Below, in pieces: positions 1 through 8,911 of a DNA stretch of 64,000 nucleotides. The translations under genes and the position numbers were made by a program. Each line of letters opens with the position of its first letter. Within the stretch, counting starts at the first letter, position 1. The DNA comes from Falsiroseomonas oleicola (GTDB lineage: Bacteria; Pseudomonadota; Alphaproteobacteria; Acetobacterales; Acetobacteraceae). The notes beneath the pieces were generated by a model. It made no database searches. It saw nothing but the letters and a program-made list of their open reading frames with translations, and was not told the origin of the DNA. The stretch covers positions 1,364,001 through 1,428,000 of the forward strand of contig NZ_JAERQM010000001.1 in assembly GCF_019029495.1 (NCBI RefSeq), written 5' to 3'.

Positions 1-1619
1 AGGCCCAGCGCCTCGGCATGGCTGCGCAGCGGATAGGCGGCGCCCCCTTCCAGCACCAGCCCTTCCAGCCGCATCAGCCGGCCACCATCCTGCAGTTCCG
101 TCAGCCCCGGCTGCACCGCCGCCAGCGCCCGGCCGATGGGATCGGCGAGCAGCGGCGGGTCGAGATGCGGCAGGGCGCGCGCCATCGCCAGCAGCGCCAG
201 GGCCTGCCCCACCAGGCTCGCCGGCAGGCCAGGCCGATCCTCGAAAGTGCCCGAAGGTTGCTGCAGGCCGATCAACCGCCGCACCAGCGCGTCCAGCGGC
301 ACCTCCGCCCCTGCCCGCCGCCGCGCCTCCGCCGCCAGGATGGCGCCGGCGAGGTCGGGCAGGGCCGGTTCGCCCGCCTGGAGCGCCGCCATCTGCCTGT
401 CGAACCAGGCCTGGAGCGCCGCCACCCGCATCGCCGGCAGCGCGGTGCGATAGGCGCCGCGCGCGGCGAACAGAAGCTGCGTCGCCACCGCATTCAGCGC
501 CGCCCCGTTGGGGGGCAGCGGGTCCAGTTCCAGCCCCGCCATCGCCGCGCCGGCCGGGCCGGCGGCCGCCATGATGGACGCGGCCTTCTCGGCCGCCAGC
601 CCGGGGGCAAGCAACCGCTCCTCCCGGACCACCAGGGCTTCCCCGACACTGAGGGTCACCGGGCCATGCCGCAGTATCACCCAGTGCAAGGCCTGTGGGC
701 GCGCGGCGATGGCCTTCACGGACATGACCTTGTCCGGCGCGCCGGGGCGCAGATGCAAGGTGGGGCCGGTTTCCGGCCAGCCGGCCACGCCCATCGCCAG
801 ATGCGCCACCGGCTGCCGTTCCGCCCAGACGCTGACGCCGGCCGCCTGTGGCGCGGCGAAATCGCGCCATTCCGCATTGGTGCCGGTGACCCGGCCTTCC
901 GCCATGTCCAGTCCACCGGCGCCGAGTTGGTCGAGCGCCGTGCTGAGCCGCAGCTTGCCGATCCGCCGCCTGGCGGTGAAGGTCACGCTGAGCTGCAGGA
1001 TCGGGGAGCCGGGGGTGATGGTGTAGTCGTAGCGCAGCGTGCCGATGTCGGTGGTGCGGGGCCGCAACAGGCCGGCCTTGCCGGTGATGCGGCTTTCATG
1101 CCGCAGGATGATGGCGCCATCCTTCCGGTCCAGGGCGAAATCGGTGATCGTATCCTCGGCATCGATGCCGTTGCGGAAGCGGCCCGCGCGGAATTCGACC
1201 AGGTTGCCGGTGTGCACGACGGGCGCCGCCGCCTCATCCACCATCTGCTGCATCACCACGCCCGCCGAGAGATCGCCGGTGAAGCGGTGGAACGGGGTGC
1301 GGATCTCGAAGTTCCGGGGGTCGTCGCGCACCACCTCGGTCGCGCCGAGCGCCGCGCGGCGGCAGGGCAGCGGTGTTTCCGCCATCGCCATGACGAAATC
1401 CAGCAGGCCATCGGCGAAGGCCGGGTCGGCATCGCGGATGTCGGGCTGCGCCAGCAATTCCGCCACCTGCGCATTGGCCGGCACGGCGCAGAAGCCCGCC
1501 GCTTCCGAGTCCGACAGCGCCATGAGCCGCCGGGCCCCGACCGTCACATCCCGGAGCATCGTGCCGCGCAGATGGGCGACCAGGCGGTCACGGTCGGTCG
1601 CATGCAGAAGGTTGCGCAT
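1..1619 (-). CDS. Hypothetical protein, C-terminus beyond the window
   Basis: The frame is open from an ATG at 1619 to the window edge, giving about 539 residues with no stop, so the 3' end is missing. A GGAGAG lies about 10 nt upstream of the ATG. The antiparallel long frame on the plus strand is rich in Arg, His and Gln and is its shadow. The protein starts MRNLLHATDRDRLVAHLRG, has no signal peptide, and is mixed alpha/beta with a central beta-rich part (roughly residues 130-230). The C-terminal part is Ala/Leu-rich and looks helical. I do not recognise the family. The real reading frame is well supported by amino-acid composition; the function is unknown. Confidence 0.75.
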   Translation of the reverse strand, partial: MRNLLHATDRDRLVAHLRGTMLRDVTVGARRLMALSDSEAAGFCAVPANAQVAELLAQPDIRDADPAFADGLLDFVMAMAETPLPCRRAALGATEVVRDDPRNFEIRTPFHRFTGDLSAGVVMQQMVDEAAAPVVHTGNLVEFRAGRFRNGIDAEDTITDFALDRKDGAIILRHESRITGKAGLLRPRTTDIGTLRYDYTITPGSPILQLSVTFTARRRIGKLRLSTALDQLGAGGLDMAEGRVTGTNAEWRDFAAPQAAGVSVWAERQPVAHLAMGVAGWPETGPTLHLRPGAPDKVMSVKAIAARPQALHWVILRHGPVTLSVGEALVVREERLLAPGLAAEKAASIMAAAGPAGAAMAGLELDPLPPNGAALNAVATQLLFAARGAYRTALPAMRVAALQAWFDRQMAALQAGEPALPDLAGAILAAEARRRAGAEVPLDALVRRLIGLQQPSGTFEDRPGLPASLVGQALALLAMARALPHLDPPLLADPIGRALAAVQPGLTELQDGGRLMRLEGLVLEGGAAYPLRSHAEALG

Positions 1620-1760
1620 GGGCGGGATCGCTCTCCGGACAGCCGGACAAGGATACCGTTGCCAGAGGGTCGGCGTGAAGGGCCTGCGTCAGCTGTCTTC
1701 GCCAGGGCAGGCCGGCACCAAGGGTCCCGGCCCTGTCAGGCGCCGTGACCCTTGGGTTCC

Positions 1761-3161
1761 TCAGCGTCCCGTCATGATCCGCTCGACGAGCTGCTTGGCC
1801 GTCGGCACGAAGCCGTTGGAATAGAAGGGGTCGCTGGCGAAGCGAAAGGCGTTGTGGCCGGCGAACATCAGGTTGCGGTCCAGCGCCCCGTCATGCGCCA
1901 CGTCCTGCAGGGTCTTCTGGATGCAGAAGCTGCGCGGATCGGCCTTCTTGCCCGTGGAGAAATCCGGCTCGTTCTGCGTCCAGTTCGAGAAGCGGCAATG
2001 GCTGAGGCAGCCCATGCAGTCGACCTGGTCCTTGATGATCTCCTGCGCCTGGTCGGGCGTCACGAAGATCAGCGTATTGTCGGGCGTGCGCATCGCCTCG
2101 ATGAAGCCCTGCGCCTCCCAGCCCTGCACCCGGGCGCGGTCATGCTCGGTCAGGTAGACCAGGCGCTTCCGCGGGCCGACGCCGTATTCGGCCACATGGT
2201 CGCCCACAGGCTCGCTGGTATAGGCCACCTGGTGCTCGTTCCGGTCCTCCAGCTCCCGCAGGAATTCGTTGCGGATGGCGGAGGAATAGAAGCCGGTCGG
2301 CGAGAAGGCCTGAAGCGAGACATCGCCGGGCTTCAGCGTCATCAGGCGCTGCTTCCAGGCCTCGCTGATCGGGCTTTCCTGCGTCAGCAGGGGGCGGGTG
2401 CCGAACTGGAAGGCGATCGGACCGAGATCGGGATTGTCGATCCAGTCCTCCCACTCCTCCAGCCACCAGACACCGCCGGCCATGATGATCGGCACGTCGC
2501 CCAGGCCGAATTCGCGCATCTGCTGGCGCAGTTTCAGGACGCGCGGGAAGGGATCCTCCGGCTTCCTCGGATCTTCGGAATTCGACAGGCCGTTATGGCC
2601 GCCGGCCAGCCAGGGGTCCTCATAGACCACGCCACCCAGCCATTCCCGGGTCTTGGAATAGGCGCGCTTCCACAGCGCGGCGAAGGCGCGGGAGGAGGAG
2701 ATGATGGGGTAGTAGTGCACCCCGTAGTCGCGGGCGATATCGGCCAGGCGATAAGGCATGCCGGCGCCGCAGGTGATGCCATGGATCAGGCCCTTGGCCC
2801 CTTCCAGCATGCCGCGGGCGACACGTTCCGCCCCACCCATCTCCCACAGGATATTGGTGTGGATGCGGCCCTGGCCGTTGGAGCGTTCATGCGCTTCCTT
2901 CGCCTGGGCGATGCCGCCGGCGATGCCATAGGCCACCAGCTCCTCATGCCGTTCCCGTCGGGTGCGGCCGGAATAGGTCTGGCGGATCACATTGCCGTCG
3001 GCATCGTAGCTGTCGGCGTTGACGGCGGAAAACGTGCCGACGCCGCCGCCGGATGCCCAGCCGCCGCAGGTCGCGCCATTGGAAACCGCGACGCCCTTGC
3101 CACCCTCAACGAGGGGAAGAACGTCCACGCCACCCATGCGGATCGGGTTGATGGCCTTCAA
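1761..3161 (-). CDS. Nitronate monooxygenase / 2-nitropropane dioxygenase-like flavin oxidoreductase
   Basis: A 466-residue protein of the NPD/YrpB TIM-barrel family, FMN-dependent enzymes that oxidise alkyl nitronates or reduce unsaturated acyl groups (PfaD-like). Glycine-rich FMN phosphate contacts are visible (IIMAGGVWWLEE near residue 245 and FQFGTRPLL near 270). A Cys cluster DCMGCLSHC sits near residue 380, with a further Cys in SFCIQKT. It begins with TTG (MKAINPIRMGGVDVLP), about 9 nt after a GGAG; an ATG eight codons in is the alternative. It is larger than typical nitronate monooxygenases (about 330-380 residues). The substrate cannot be deduced. Confidence 0.85.
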   Translation of the reverse strand: MKAINPIRMGGVDVLPLVEGGKGVAVSNGATCGGWASGGGVGTFSAVNADSYDADGNVIRQTYSGRTRRERHEELVAYGIAGGIAQAKEAHERSNGQGRIHTNILWEMGGAERVARGMLEGAKGLIHGITCGAGMPYRLADIARDYGVHYYPIISSSRAFAALWKRAYSKTREWLGGVVYEDPWLAGGHNGLSNSEDPRKPEDPFPRVLKLRQQMREFGLGDVPIIMAGGVWWLEEWEDWIDNPDLGPIAFQFGTRPLLTQESPISEAWKQRLMTLKPGDVSLQAFSPTGFYSSAIRNEFLRELEDRNEHQVAYTSEPVGDHVAEYGVGPRKRLVYLTEHDRARVQGWEAQGFIEAMRTPDNTLIFVTPDQAQEIIKDQVDCMGCLSHCRFSNWTQNEPDFSTGKKADPRSFCIQKTLQDVAHDGALDRNLMFAGHNAFRFASDPFYSNGFVPTAKQLVERIMTGR

Positions 3162-3239
3162 GGATTTGGGCTCCGGGACTCTATGGGTTGCGCGGCGTCA
3201 CGTCTTGATGACGCGCGCGTGACCTCAATATGGCGTTCC

Positions 3240-3271
3240 AACCGCCGCAGGGGGAGGGGGCCCCCCGCGGT
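3240..3271 (-). terminator. Possible hairpin after pnp
   Basis: On the minus strand, 9 nt after the pnp stop, CCGCGGGGGG can pair with CCCCCTGCGG over a short loop (one G-T pair). No T-run follows, so intrinsic termination is uncertain. Confidence 0.3.
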
Positions 3272-3279
3272 TTGCTGAA

Positions 3280-5514
3280 TCAGCCCTCGTCGCGACGGGG
3301 GCGGAAGCTGCGCTCGCCGTCGCGGCGCGGCGGACGGTCACCGCGCGGCGCGCGTTCGGCACCACCGGCACCCTCGCCTTCCTCACGCGGCCGGCGGGCG
3401 CCGACCTGTTCGGAGATGTCGGCGCCGGTCGCCTGGTCCACCATCCGCATGGACAGCTTCACCTTGCCGCGGTCGTCGAAGCCGATGACCTTGACCTTCA
3501 CCGCATCGCCGTCCTTGACGATGTCGCTAGTCTTCTGGACGCGCTCATTGGCCAGTTCGGAGATATGGACCAGCCCGTCCTTGGCGCCGAGGAAGTTCAC
3601 GAAGGCGCCGAATTCGGCGGTCTTCACCACCTTGCCGTTGTAGATCTTGTTGATCTCCGGCTCCGCCACGATGCCCATGATCCGGTCGATGGCCTTCTGC
3701 GCGGCCTCCACCGTCGTCGCCGCCACCTTGATGGTGCCGTCGTCGTCGATGTCGATCTTGGTGCCGGTCTGCTCCGTGATCTCGCGGATCACCTTGCCGC
3801 CGGAGCCGATCACGTCGCGGATCTTGTCCTTGTTGATCTGGATGACCGTGATGCGCGGGGCCGTCGCGGCCACGTCGCCACGGGCGCCCGAAAGGCCCTT
3901 GGCCATCTCGCCCAGGATGTGCAGGCGGCCGTCCTTGGCCTGGCCGAGGGCGATCTTCATGATGTCGAAGGTGATGGACGTGATCTTGATGTCCATCTGG
4001 AGCGCGGTGATGCCGTTCTCCGAACCCGCCACCTTGAAGTCCATGTCGCCCAGGTGGTCTTCGTCACCCAGGATGTCGGACAGCACGGCGAAGCCGCGGT
4101 CTTCCTTGATGAGGCCCATGGCGATGCCGGCGCAGGGGCGCTTCAGCGGCGCACCGGCGTCCATCAGCGCGAGGCTGGTGCCGCAGACGGTCGCCATGGA
4201 GGAGGAACCGTTGGATTCCGTGATCTCCGACACGACGCGCATCGTGTAGGGGAACTTCTCCTTTTCGGGCAGCAGCGGGTGCAGCGCGCGCCAGGCGAGC
4301 TTGCCATGGCCGATCTCGCGGCGGCCCGGAGAACCCATGCGGCCCGTCTCGTTCACCGAGTAGGGAGGGAAGTTGTAATGCAGCATGAAGTTCTCGCGGT
4401 ATTCGCCCGCGAGGGAGTCGATGATCTGCTCATCCTGCCCGGTGCCCAGCGTGGCGACGCACAGCGCCTGGGTCTCGCCGCGGGTGAACAGGGCGGAGCC
4501 GTGGGCGCGCGGCAGGACGCCGACCTCGGCCACGATCGGGCGCACGGTCTTGGTGTCGCGGCCGTCGATGCGCATGCCGGTGTCGAGGATGGCGTTGCGG
4601 ACCACATCGGCTTCCAGCGCCTTCAGCAGGCCCTTGGCGGCGCCGGCATCGAGGCCCTCGGCCTCCAGCGAGGCCAACACGGCCTTCTTCACCGCGCCGA
4701 CCTGGTTCTGGCGGGCCAGCTTCTCGGTGGTCTTGTAGGCTTCGACCATCGGCGCGCGGCCGAGCTCGGTAATGCGCGCGGACAGGGTCTTCTGGCTCTC
4801 GCTGGCCTCGGGCAGCGCCCAGGGCTCCTTGGCCGCGACCTCGGCCAGCTCGATGATCCCCTGGATCACCGCCTGGAAGGACTTGTGGCCGAATTCGACG
4901 GCGCCGAGCATGACCTCCTCGGACAGTTCCTGCGCCTCCGACTCCACCATCAGCACGCCCTCGGCGGTGCCGGCGACCATCAGGTCGAGCTGGGACTGCT
5001 GGAGCTGGGCGGAGGTCGGGTTCAGCACATAGCCGCCGTCGATATAGGCGACGCGGGCGCCGGCGACCGGGCCGAAGAAGGGAATGCCGGAGAGCGTCAG
5101 CGCGGCGGAGCAGCCGACCAGGGCCACCACATCCGGGTTGTTCTCCAGGTCATGCGACAGCACGGTCGCGACCACCTGGACCTCGTTGCGGAAACCCTCC
5201 GGGAACAGCGGGCGCAGCGGGCGGTCGATGAGGCGGGAGACCAGGGTCTCGTTCTCGGAGGGACGGCCCTCGCGCTTGAAGAAGCCGCCCGGGATCTTGC
5301 CGGCCGCGAAGGCCTTTTCCTGGTAGTTCACGGTCAGCGGGAAGAAGTCCTGGCCGGGCTTCACGGAACGGGCGCCGACCACGGTGCAGAGGACGATGGT
5401 GTCGCCGAGCCGGGCCATCACCGCGCCATCCGCCTGGCGGGCAACCTTGCCCGTCTCCAGCGTCAGAAGCTGGCCACCCCAGGAAATGTCCTTGCGGAAA
5501 TACTTGTCGAACAT
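3280..5514 (-). CDS. pnp: Polyribonucleotide nucleotidyltransferase (PNPase)
   Basis: A 744-residue 3'-to-5' phosphorolytic exoribonuclease of mRNA turnover, normally trimeric and part of the degradosome. It has two RNase PH domains (about 10-230 and 310-550), with FTRGETQAL in the second. A KH domain follows ([17 protein letters not shown], about 565-620), then an S1 domain (about 625-690). The basic, Arg/Gly/Glu-rich tail is typical of alphaproteobacteria. The start is set by [14 protein letters not shown] preceded by AAGGA 7-8 nt upstream; a longer open frame upstream is composition-poor and is rejected. rpsO, the usual upstream partner, is absent here. Confidence 0.97.
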   Translation of the reverse strand: MFDKYFRKDISWGGQLLTLETGKVARQADGAVMARLGDTIVLCTVVGARSVKPGQDFFPLTVNYQEKAFAAGKIPGGFFKREGRPSENETLVSRLIDRPLRPLFPEGFRNEVQVVATVLSHDLENNPDVVALVGCSAALTLSGIPFFGPVAGARVAYIDGGYVLNPTSAQLQQSQLDLMVAGTAEGVLMVESEAQELSEEVMLGAVEFGHKSFQAVIQGIIELAEVAAKEPWALPEASESQKTLSARITELGRAPMVEAYKTTEKLARQNQVGAVKKAVLASLEAEGLDAGAAKGLLKALEADVVRNAILDTGMRIDGRDTKTVRPIVAEVGVLPRAHGSALFTRGETQALCVATLGTGQDEQIIDSLAGEYRENFMLHYNFPPYSVNETGRMGSPGRREIGHGKLAWRALHPLLPEKEKFPYTMRVVSEITESNGSSSMATVCGTSLALMDAGAPLKRPCAGIAMGLIKEDRGFAVLSDILGDEDHLGDMDFKVAGSENGITALQMDIKITSITFDIMKIALGQAKDGRLHILGEMAKGLSGARGDVAATAPRITVIQINKDKIRDVIGSGGKVIREITEQTGTKIDIDDDGTIKVAATTVEAAQKAIDRIMGIVAEPEINKIYNGKVVKTAEFGAFVNFLGAKDGLVHISELANERVQKTSDIVKDGDAVKVKVIGFDDRGKVKLSMRMVDQATGADISEQVGARRPREEGEGAGGAERAPRGDRPPRRDGERSFRPRRDEG

Positions 5515-5901
5515 GAAGCGTCCTTCTTGACCCCGCCGGATGCGGGGCCACAGCGAAAAGCCGCCCGGGCGCGAAACGCGCAGGCAGCCGGAACGCGACG
5601 AAGGCGGAGGCCGGGGGGTTATCCGATCCCGGGGGGACGCGGCGACTCGGGCGGCATGGGTCCCACCGCGCGCTGTACCCGGACCTGTCCAGGCGCAACG
5701 CGATGGGGACGGCGCTGGAAGCAGGCCGCCCATGTGGCCGGAGGCGCCGTCATCGCCCCATCCGGGCGCGGCTGGTCCGCGAGGCTTCCGCTGCCATCGC
5801 AGCGAAGGTCTTTCCCGCATCCGGGACCGACCCGCGCGGCCTATGGCATGCCGGGACCTGAAAGGCCAGAAGAAACGGGTTAGCGACCGCCGCCCTTCGG
5901 T
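5515..5901. other. Gene-free spacer upstream of pnp
   Basis: These 387 bp between pnp and the lolA-like gene contain no convincing coding frame: no ribosomal protein S15 sequence is readable on either strand. It presumably contains the pnp leader and promoter, but I see no clear -35/-10 pair. PNPase leaders are often autoregulated; nothing in this sequence shows that directly. Confidence 0.5.
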
Positions 5902-6567
5902 TCAGCGCCGCGCGGCCTCACCCTCGAAGAAGCGCGGATCGTTGAAGTCAAACAGGCGGTTGTCCAGCGTCATGCCGGATTCGACCTCATACAGCGTCAC
6001 CCGCGTCTCCCGCCCCTGGGCGTCGAGCACGGTCCATTGCCGCAATTCCAGCGGGTCCTCGGCGAAGGCCAGGATCAGCCGGCCTTCCGCCGCCGCCTCC
6101 GTGCGGTGCAGCCCGACCCGCAGGAAGCCGCCCGAGCGTTCCATGCCGAAGACGGTGATGTCGCCGGACAACCGGATCTCCGGCCGCAGCAACACGCCGA
6201 GCGGGGTGGAGGAGGCGGGCACCGCCGTGGGCTGGCGCAACTCCCGGTCATACATCAGCACCTGGCCGCCGGCGGCGACCAGCAGCAGCGGCTCCGGCGG
6301 GTCGTAGTCGAAGCGCATCCGGCCGGGGCGGCTGATCAGCGCCGTGCCCTGGGCCGAGGCGCCGTTCTGCGCCACCTGGAGGAAGCGGGCGCGCAGGGTG
6401 CGCAGGCCATTGAGATAGGCCTCCACCCGCCCCAGCGCAGTGCGGTCGATGCCCCCCTGGGCGGCGCCCTGCTGGGCCAGAGCGGGGCGGGAGACCCAGG
6501 GGGCGAGGGCCAGGGCGGCGGCGGCCCCGAGGATGCGGCGACGTGTCATGTCCAGCAGATGGCCCAT
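5902..6567 (-). CDS. lolA: LolA-like outer-membrane lipoprotein carrier protein
   Basis: A 221-residue periplasmic chaperone that carries lipoproteins from LolCDE to the outer membrane. A Tat-like or Sec signal is visible (MTRRRILGAAAALALAPWV, then ALAQ). The mature part shows the family pattern: a helix with YLNGLRTLRARFLQV, then GRMRFDYDPP and a curved sheet ending FNDPRFFEG. The ATG at 6567 gives MGHLLDM; an ATG six codons later (MTRRRIL) may be the true start because it directly precedes the twin-Arg stretch. It is likely transcribed separately from pnp because of the long spacer. Confidence 0.88.
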   Translation of the reverse strand: MGHLLDMTRRRILGAAAALALAPWVSRPALAQQGAAQGGIDRTALGRVEAYLNGLRTLRARFLQVAQNGASAQGTALISRPGRMRFDYDPPEPLLLVAAGGQVLMYDRELRQPTAVPASSTPLGVLLRPEIRLSGDITVFGMERSGGFLRVGLHRTEAAAEGRLILAFAEDPLELRQWTVLDAQGRETRVTLYEVESGMTLDNRLFDFNDPRFFEGEAARR

Positions 6568-6719
6568 CGTCGTCGCCGCGGAAAGAGCCGGGCGCCGTTA
6601 ACCCACCATCAACAGCAGTTGCGTCTAATGCACCCAACCCAAGGTTGTAGAGCGGCCGCCTTGTTACCCGAAGATCGGGCCTCCGGCCTCTCCACCTCCC
6701 GGTGCCACGGAGTCTTCTG

Positions 6720-6992
6720 ATGCCCTTCGATTTCATGCCCCCGCTGCCTCGGATGCCCATCGATGCCGAGAGCATTCACGGCGTGCCGAGGCATGAGCTG
6801 GTCGCCCATGCGATGGCCCAGATCCCGCCGGCCCTGCGCGACGCCGTCGCCGAGATCGAGGTCAGCGGCAGCGGCCGATTCGTGCATATGGGCATGGTCT
6901 TCGACCAGGTCGCCTGGCGCGCCGCCTGGCGCCGCCCCGGACTGCCGGTGGCCAGCGGAAGCTTTCCGGTGTGGAACGGCAGCCCGGTCTGA
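6720..6992 (+). CDS. Small hypothetical protein
   Basis: A 90-residue protein (MPFDFMPPLPRMPIDAESIH...) of unknown function. The start is the ATG at 6720, with GGAG 7-8 nt upstream; a GTG six codons earlier is in frame but lacks a site. No membrane segment or signal peptide is visible. It is transcribed divergently from the lolA-like gene. The ribosome binding site and balanced composition support it as a real gene. Confidence 0.6.
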   Translation: MPFDFMPPLPRMPIDAESIHGVPRHELVAHAMAQIPPALRDAVAEIEVSGSGRFVHMGMVFDQVAWRAAWRRPGLPVASGSFPVWNGSPV

Positions 6993-7438
6993 CCAATCGT
7001 CAGGCCGCCTTGTCAACAAGGAGGGCCCTCCGGCACGGCAAGGCGCTGAAATACGCGACCAATGCCCCGTATCGTCAAGCCAATGAGTCACCGCCCGTCA
7101 AACATCCTTGACATCCCACAGGCTCCGTTGCGAGCATGCGGTCGTTACGGCGTTCATGCGCTGTCTGCGAAGAAGCAAGAAGGTCTTCTGGCAGGGTGCG
7201 AACCTTGACCAGATCCCAATGCAAGGCAGCGCGATGAGCCGGCGCCCGGATCTGTCCATGGCGCCGAACAATCCAGGCCGGATACCGATGTCGGTCCGCG
7301 CACTGGAAGACCTGCCGTAGCAAAGAATCGCCGGGAGGGGTGCTCCGGCAGGGTCGTGTGATTCGCCACAGCTTGCTGTGATGTTTCCGCTCGTCCCTGC
7401 ATGCCCAATTTCCGGCATGGGGAGAGGTGGGTTCTGCC
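6993..7438. other. 446-bp spacer upstream of the BLUF gene
   Basis: No frame here looks convincingly coding. A 70-codon plus-strand frame (7108-7320) and overlapping minus frames have unconvincing composition. A TTGACA hexamer occurs near 7109 but without a good -10 element at the right distance. The stretch is somewhat less GC-rich than its neighbours and could hold a decayed gene or regulatory DNA. Confidence 0.4.
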
Positions 7439-8833
7439 ATGGCTTTTTCGGCGGGGATCGGGGCCAGGACAGATGCGCGGCAGGGGTCCACCCCGCCGCC
7501 CCTCGCCACCATCGTCTATCGCAGCCGGGCGGTCGCACCGCTTCCCGGCCCGGCGCTGCGGCATCTCGTCCAGACCGCCCAGGCCCGCAATCAAGGCGAG
7601 GCCATCACGGGCGTGATGCTCTACGACGACACGCATTTCTTCCAGTGGCTGGAAGGCCCCCCCGATGGGGTCGATCGGGTGATGCACTCGATCCACAATG
7701 ACCGGCGCCATACCGACGTCGAGATCCTGTCCCGGCGCAGATCGCCCGCGCGCCGGTTCAGCGGCTGGGACATGAAGTTCGCCGCGCCCGGCGCCAGGAC
7801 ATTCGCCTGGCCGGACGAGGTCATCGAACCACCGGCCGAGGTCATCGAAAACCTGCGGCGCCAGCCCAAGGCCGCGCCCGGCCTTCTGGTCCGGTTGAGC
7901 CCCGTGCCCCTGGATCCCACACAGGCCGGCGGACAGGAAGCAGCCGCGCTGGTGCGGACGGCGCTGGGCCAGGCCTCCGCCGCGGTGCTGAAGTCCGTGA
8001 TCCGCGATTCGGTCATTCCCATGCTGTTGCAGCGGCATGGGCGGGACAGCACCGAGACGATGCCGCCCGCGGTCAATCCCCGGGCCGCGGAACTCGCGGA
8101 GCTCCTCATCGCCTCGGACCAGACGGCCGCCCTCGATCTCATCCGCGAATTGCGGGGGGGCGATGCCGATCCCCGGCACCTCTACGCGCCGCTGTTCGAA
8201 CCGGCGGCGCGGAGCCTGGGCGATCTGTGGAACAACGACATCTGCAGCGAATTCGAGGTGACGCTCGGGCTGTGCCGCCTGCAGACGGCGGTGCGGCTGC
8301 TCGGCGTCGATGTGCCGCGCGGCATTCCGCTCGGCGACCTGCCGAATGTGCTGGTCGCCCCGGTTCCGGGGGAGTTGCACCAGCTTATGGCGGGTCTCGA
8401 TTCCGAATGGCTGACGGGGGCGGGCTGGGCACCCCAGATCGCCTTCCCCACCAGCGACCGGGCTCTGCAGGACCTGCTCTCCGCAAGCTGGATCGATGTG
8501 CTGGACCTGTCGCTGAGTGCGGCGTTCCGGCGGGAGGATTCGCTGCCGCGACTCGCCAAGACCATCGCCAAGGCACGCCGTGCCTCCCGCAACCCGGCGC
8601 TGCTGGTCGTCGTGGGCGGGCGCGCCTTCGTCGAGGACGGCACCGCCGGCCCGGGTGTCGGCGCCGACCTGGCCAGCCGAAGCTCGGAGAACGTCGACCA
8701 GCGCATCATCCAGGGGATGCGGGTCGAGGCAGCGCTGCGGGACGCGGATGGCGCCGGAACATCCCCCCGGCGCCGCATCCCGCCGGTCCGTGGCATGGCA
8801 TCAGCCCCGGGGAAGCACTTGGCCGAGGCCTGA
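7439..8833 (+). CDS. AppA-like blue-light sensor: BLUF domain plus cobalamin/haem (SCHIC)-like domain
   Basis: A 464-residue soluble photoreceptor. The N-terminal BLUF domain (about 20-115) binds FAD: Tyr27, Asn51, Gln69 (FFQWLEG) and Trp110/Met112 (GWDM) have exactly the spacing of AppA Tyr21, Asn45, Gln63, Trp104 and Met106. A helical part (about 215-285) carries LGDLWNND, like the helical cap of B12-binding sensors. A Rossmann-like domain follows (about 300-410) with GELHQLM around His314, at the place of the cobalamin-ligand His of DxHxxG. AppA is a redox- and light-sensitive antirepressor of photosynthesis genes. No Cys-rich tail as in AppA is present. The ATG at 7439 has GAGAGG upstream; a GTG at 7427 is possible. 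Confidence 0.88.
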   Translation: MAFSAGIGARTDARQGSTPPPLATIVYRSRAVAPLPGPALRHLVQTAQARNQGEAITGVMLYDDTHFFQWLEGPPDGVDRVMHSIHNDRRHTDVEILSRRRSPARRFSGWDMKFAAPGARTFAWPDEVIEPPAEVIENLRRQPKAAPGLLVRLSPVPLDPTQAGGQEAAALVRTALGQASAAVLKSVIRDSVIPMLLQRHGRDSTETMPPAVNPRAAELAELLIASDQTAALDLIRELRGGDADPRHLYAPLFEPAARSLGDLWNNDICSEFEVTLGLCRLQTAVRLLGVDVPRGIPLGDLPNVLVAPVPGELHQLMAGLDSEWLTGAGWAPQIAFPTSDRALQDLLSASWIDVLDLSLSAAFRREDSLPRLAKTIAKARRASRNPALLVVVGGRAFVEDGTAGPGVGADLASRSSENVDQRIIQGMRVEAALRDADGAGTSPRRRIPPVRGMASAPGKHLAEA

Positions 8834-8838
8834 TCCTC

Positions 8839-8860
8839 GCCCGGGGCGGTTCCGCCGGGC
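8839..8860 (+). terminator. Possible hairpin after the BLUF gene
   Basis: GCCCGGGGCGG can pair with CCGCCGGGC over a TT loop with a two-base bulge, 6 bases after the stop codon. No T-run follows, so factor-independent termination is doubtful. Confidence 0.3.
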
Positions 8861-8911
8861 CGCGCTTCGCCCTACCCTTCGCCACCGCGCGGCACAGGGC
8901 AGGAGCAGCCG

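Noticed and set aside
18-1748. A 576-codon plus-strand frame
   Set aside because: It is codon-aligned antiparallel to the real minus-strand gene (1-1619), very rich in Arg, His and Gln, and matches no family.
3565-5883. A 772-codon plus-strand frame
   Set aside because: It lies exactly antiparallel to pnp; its His/Asp/Leu/Gly-rich composition is that of a GC-rich shadow frame.
5515-5901. rpsO upstream of pnp
   Set aside because: The expected neighbour was looked for on both strands; no S15-like frame is present.
7108-7320. A 70-codon gene or transposase remnant in the BLUF upstream spacer
   Set aside because: No ribosome binding site, unusual composition and no recognisable transposase motif; overlapping minus frames are equally unconvincing.
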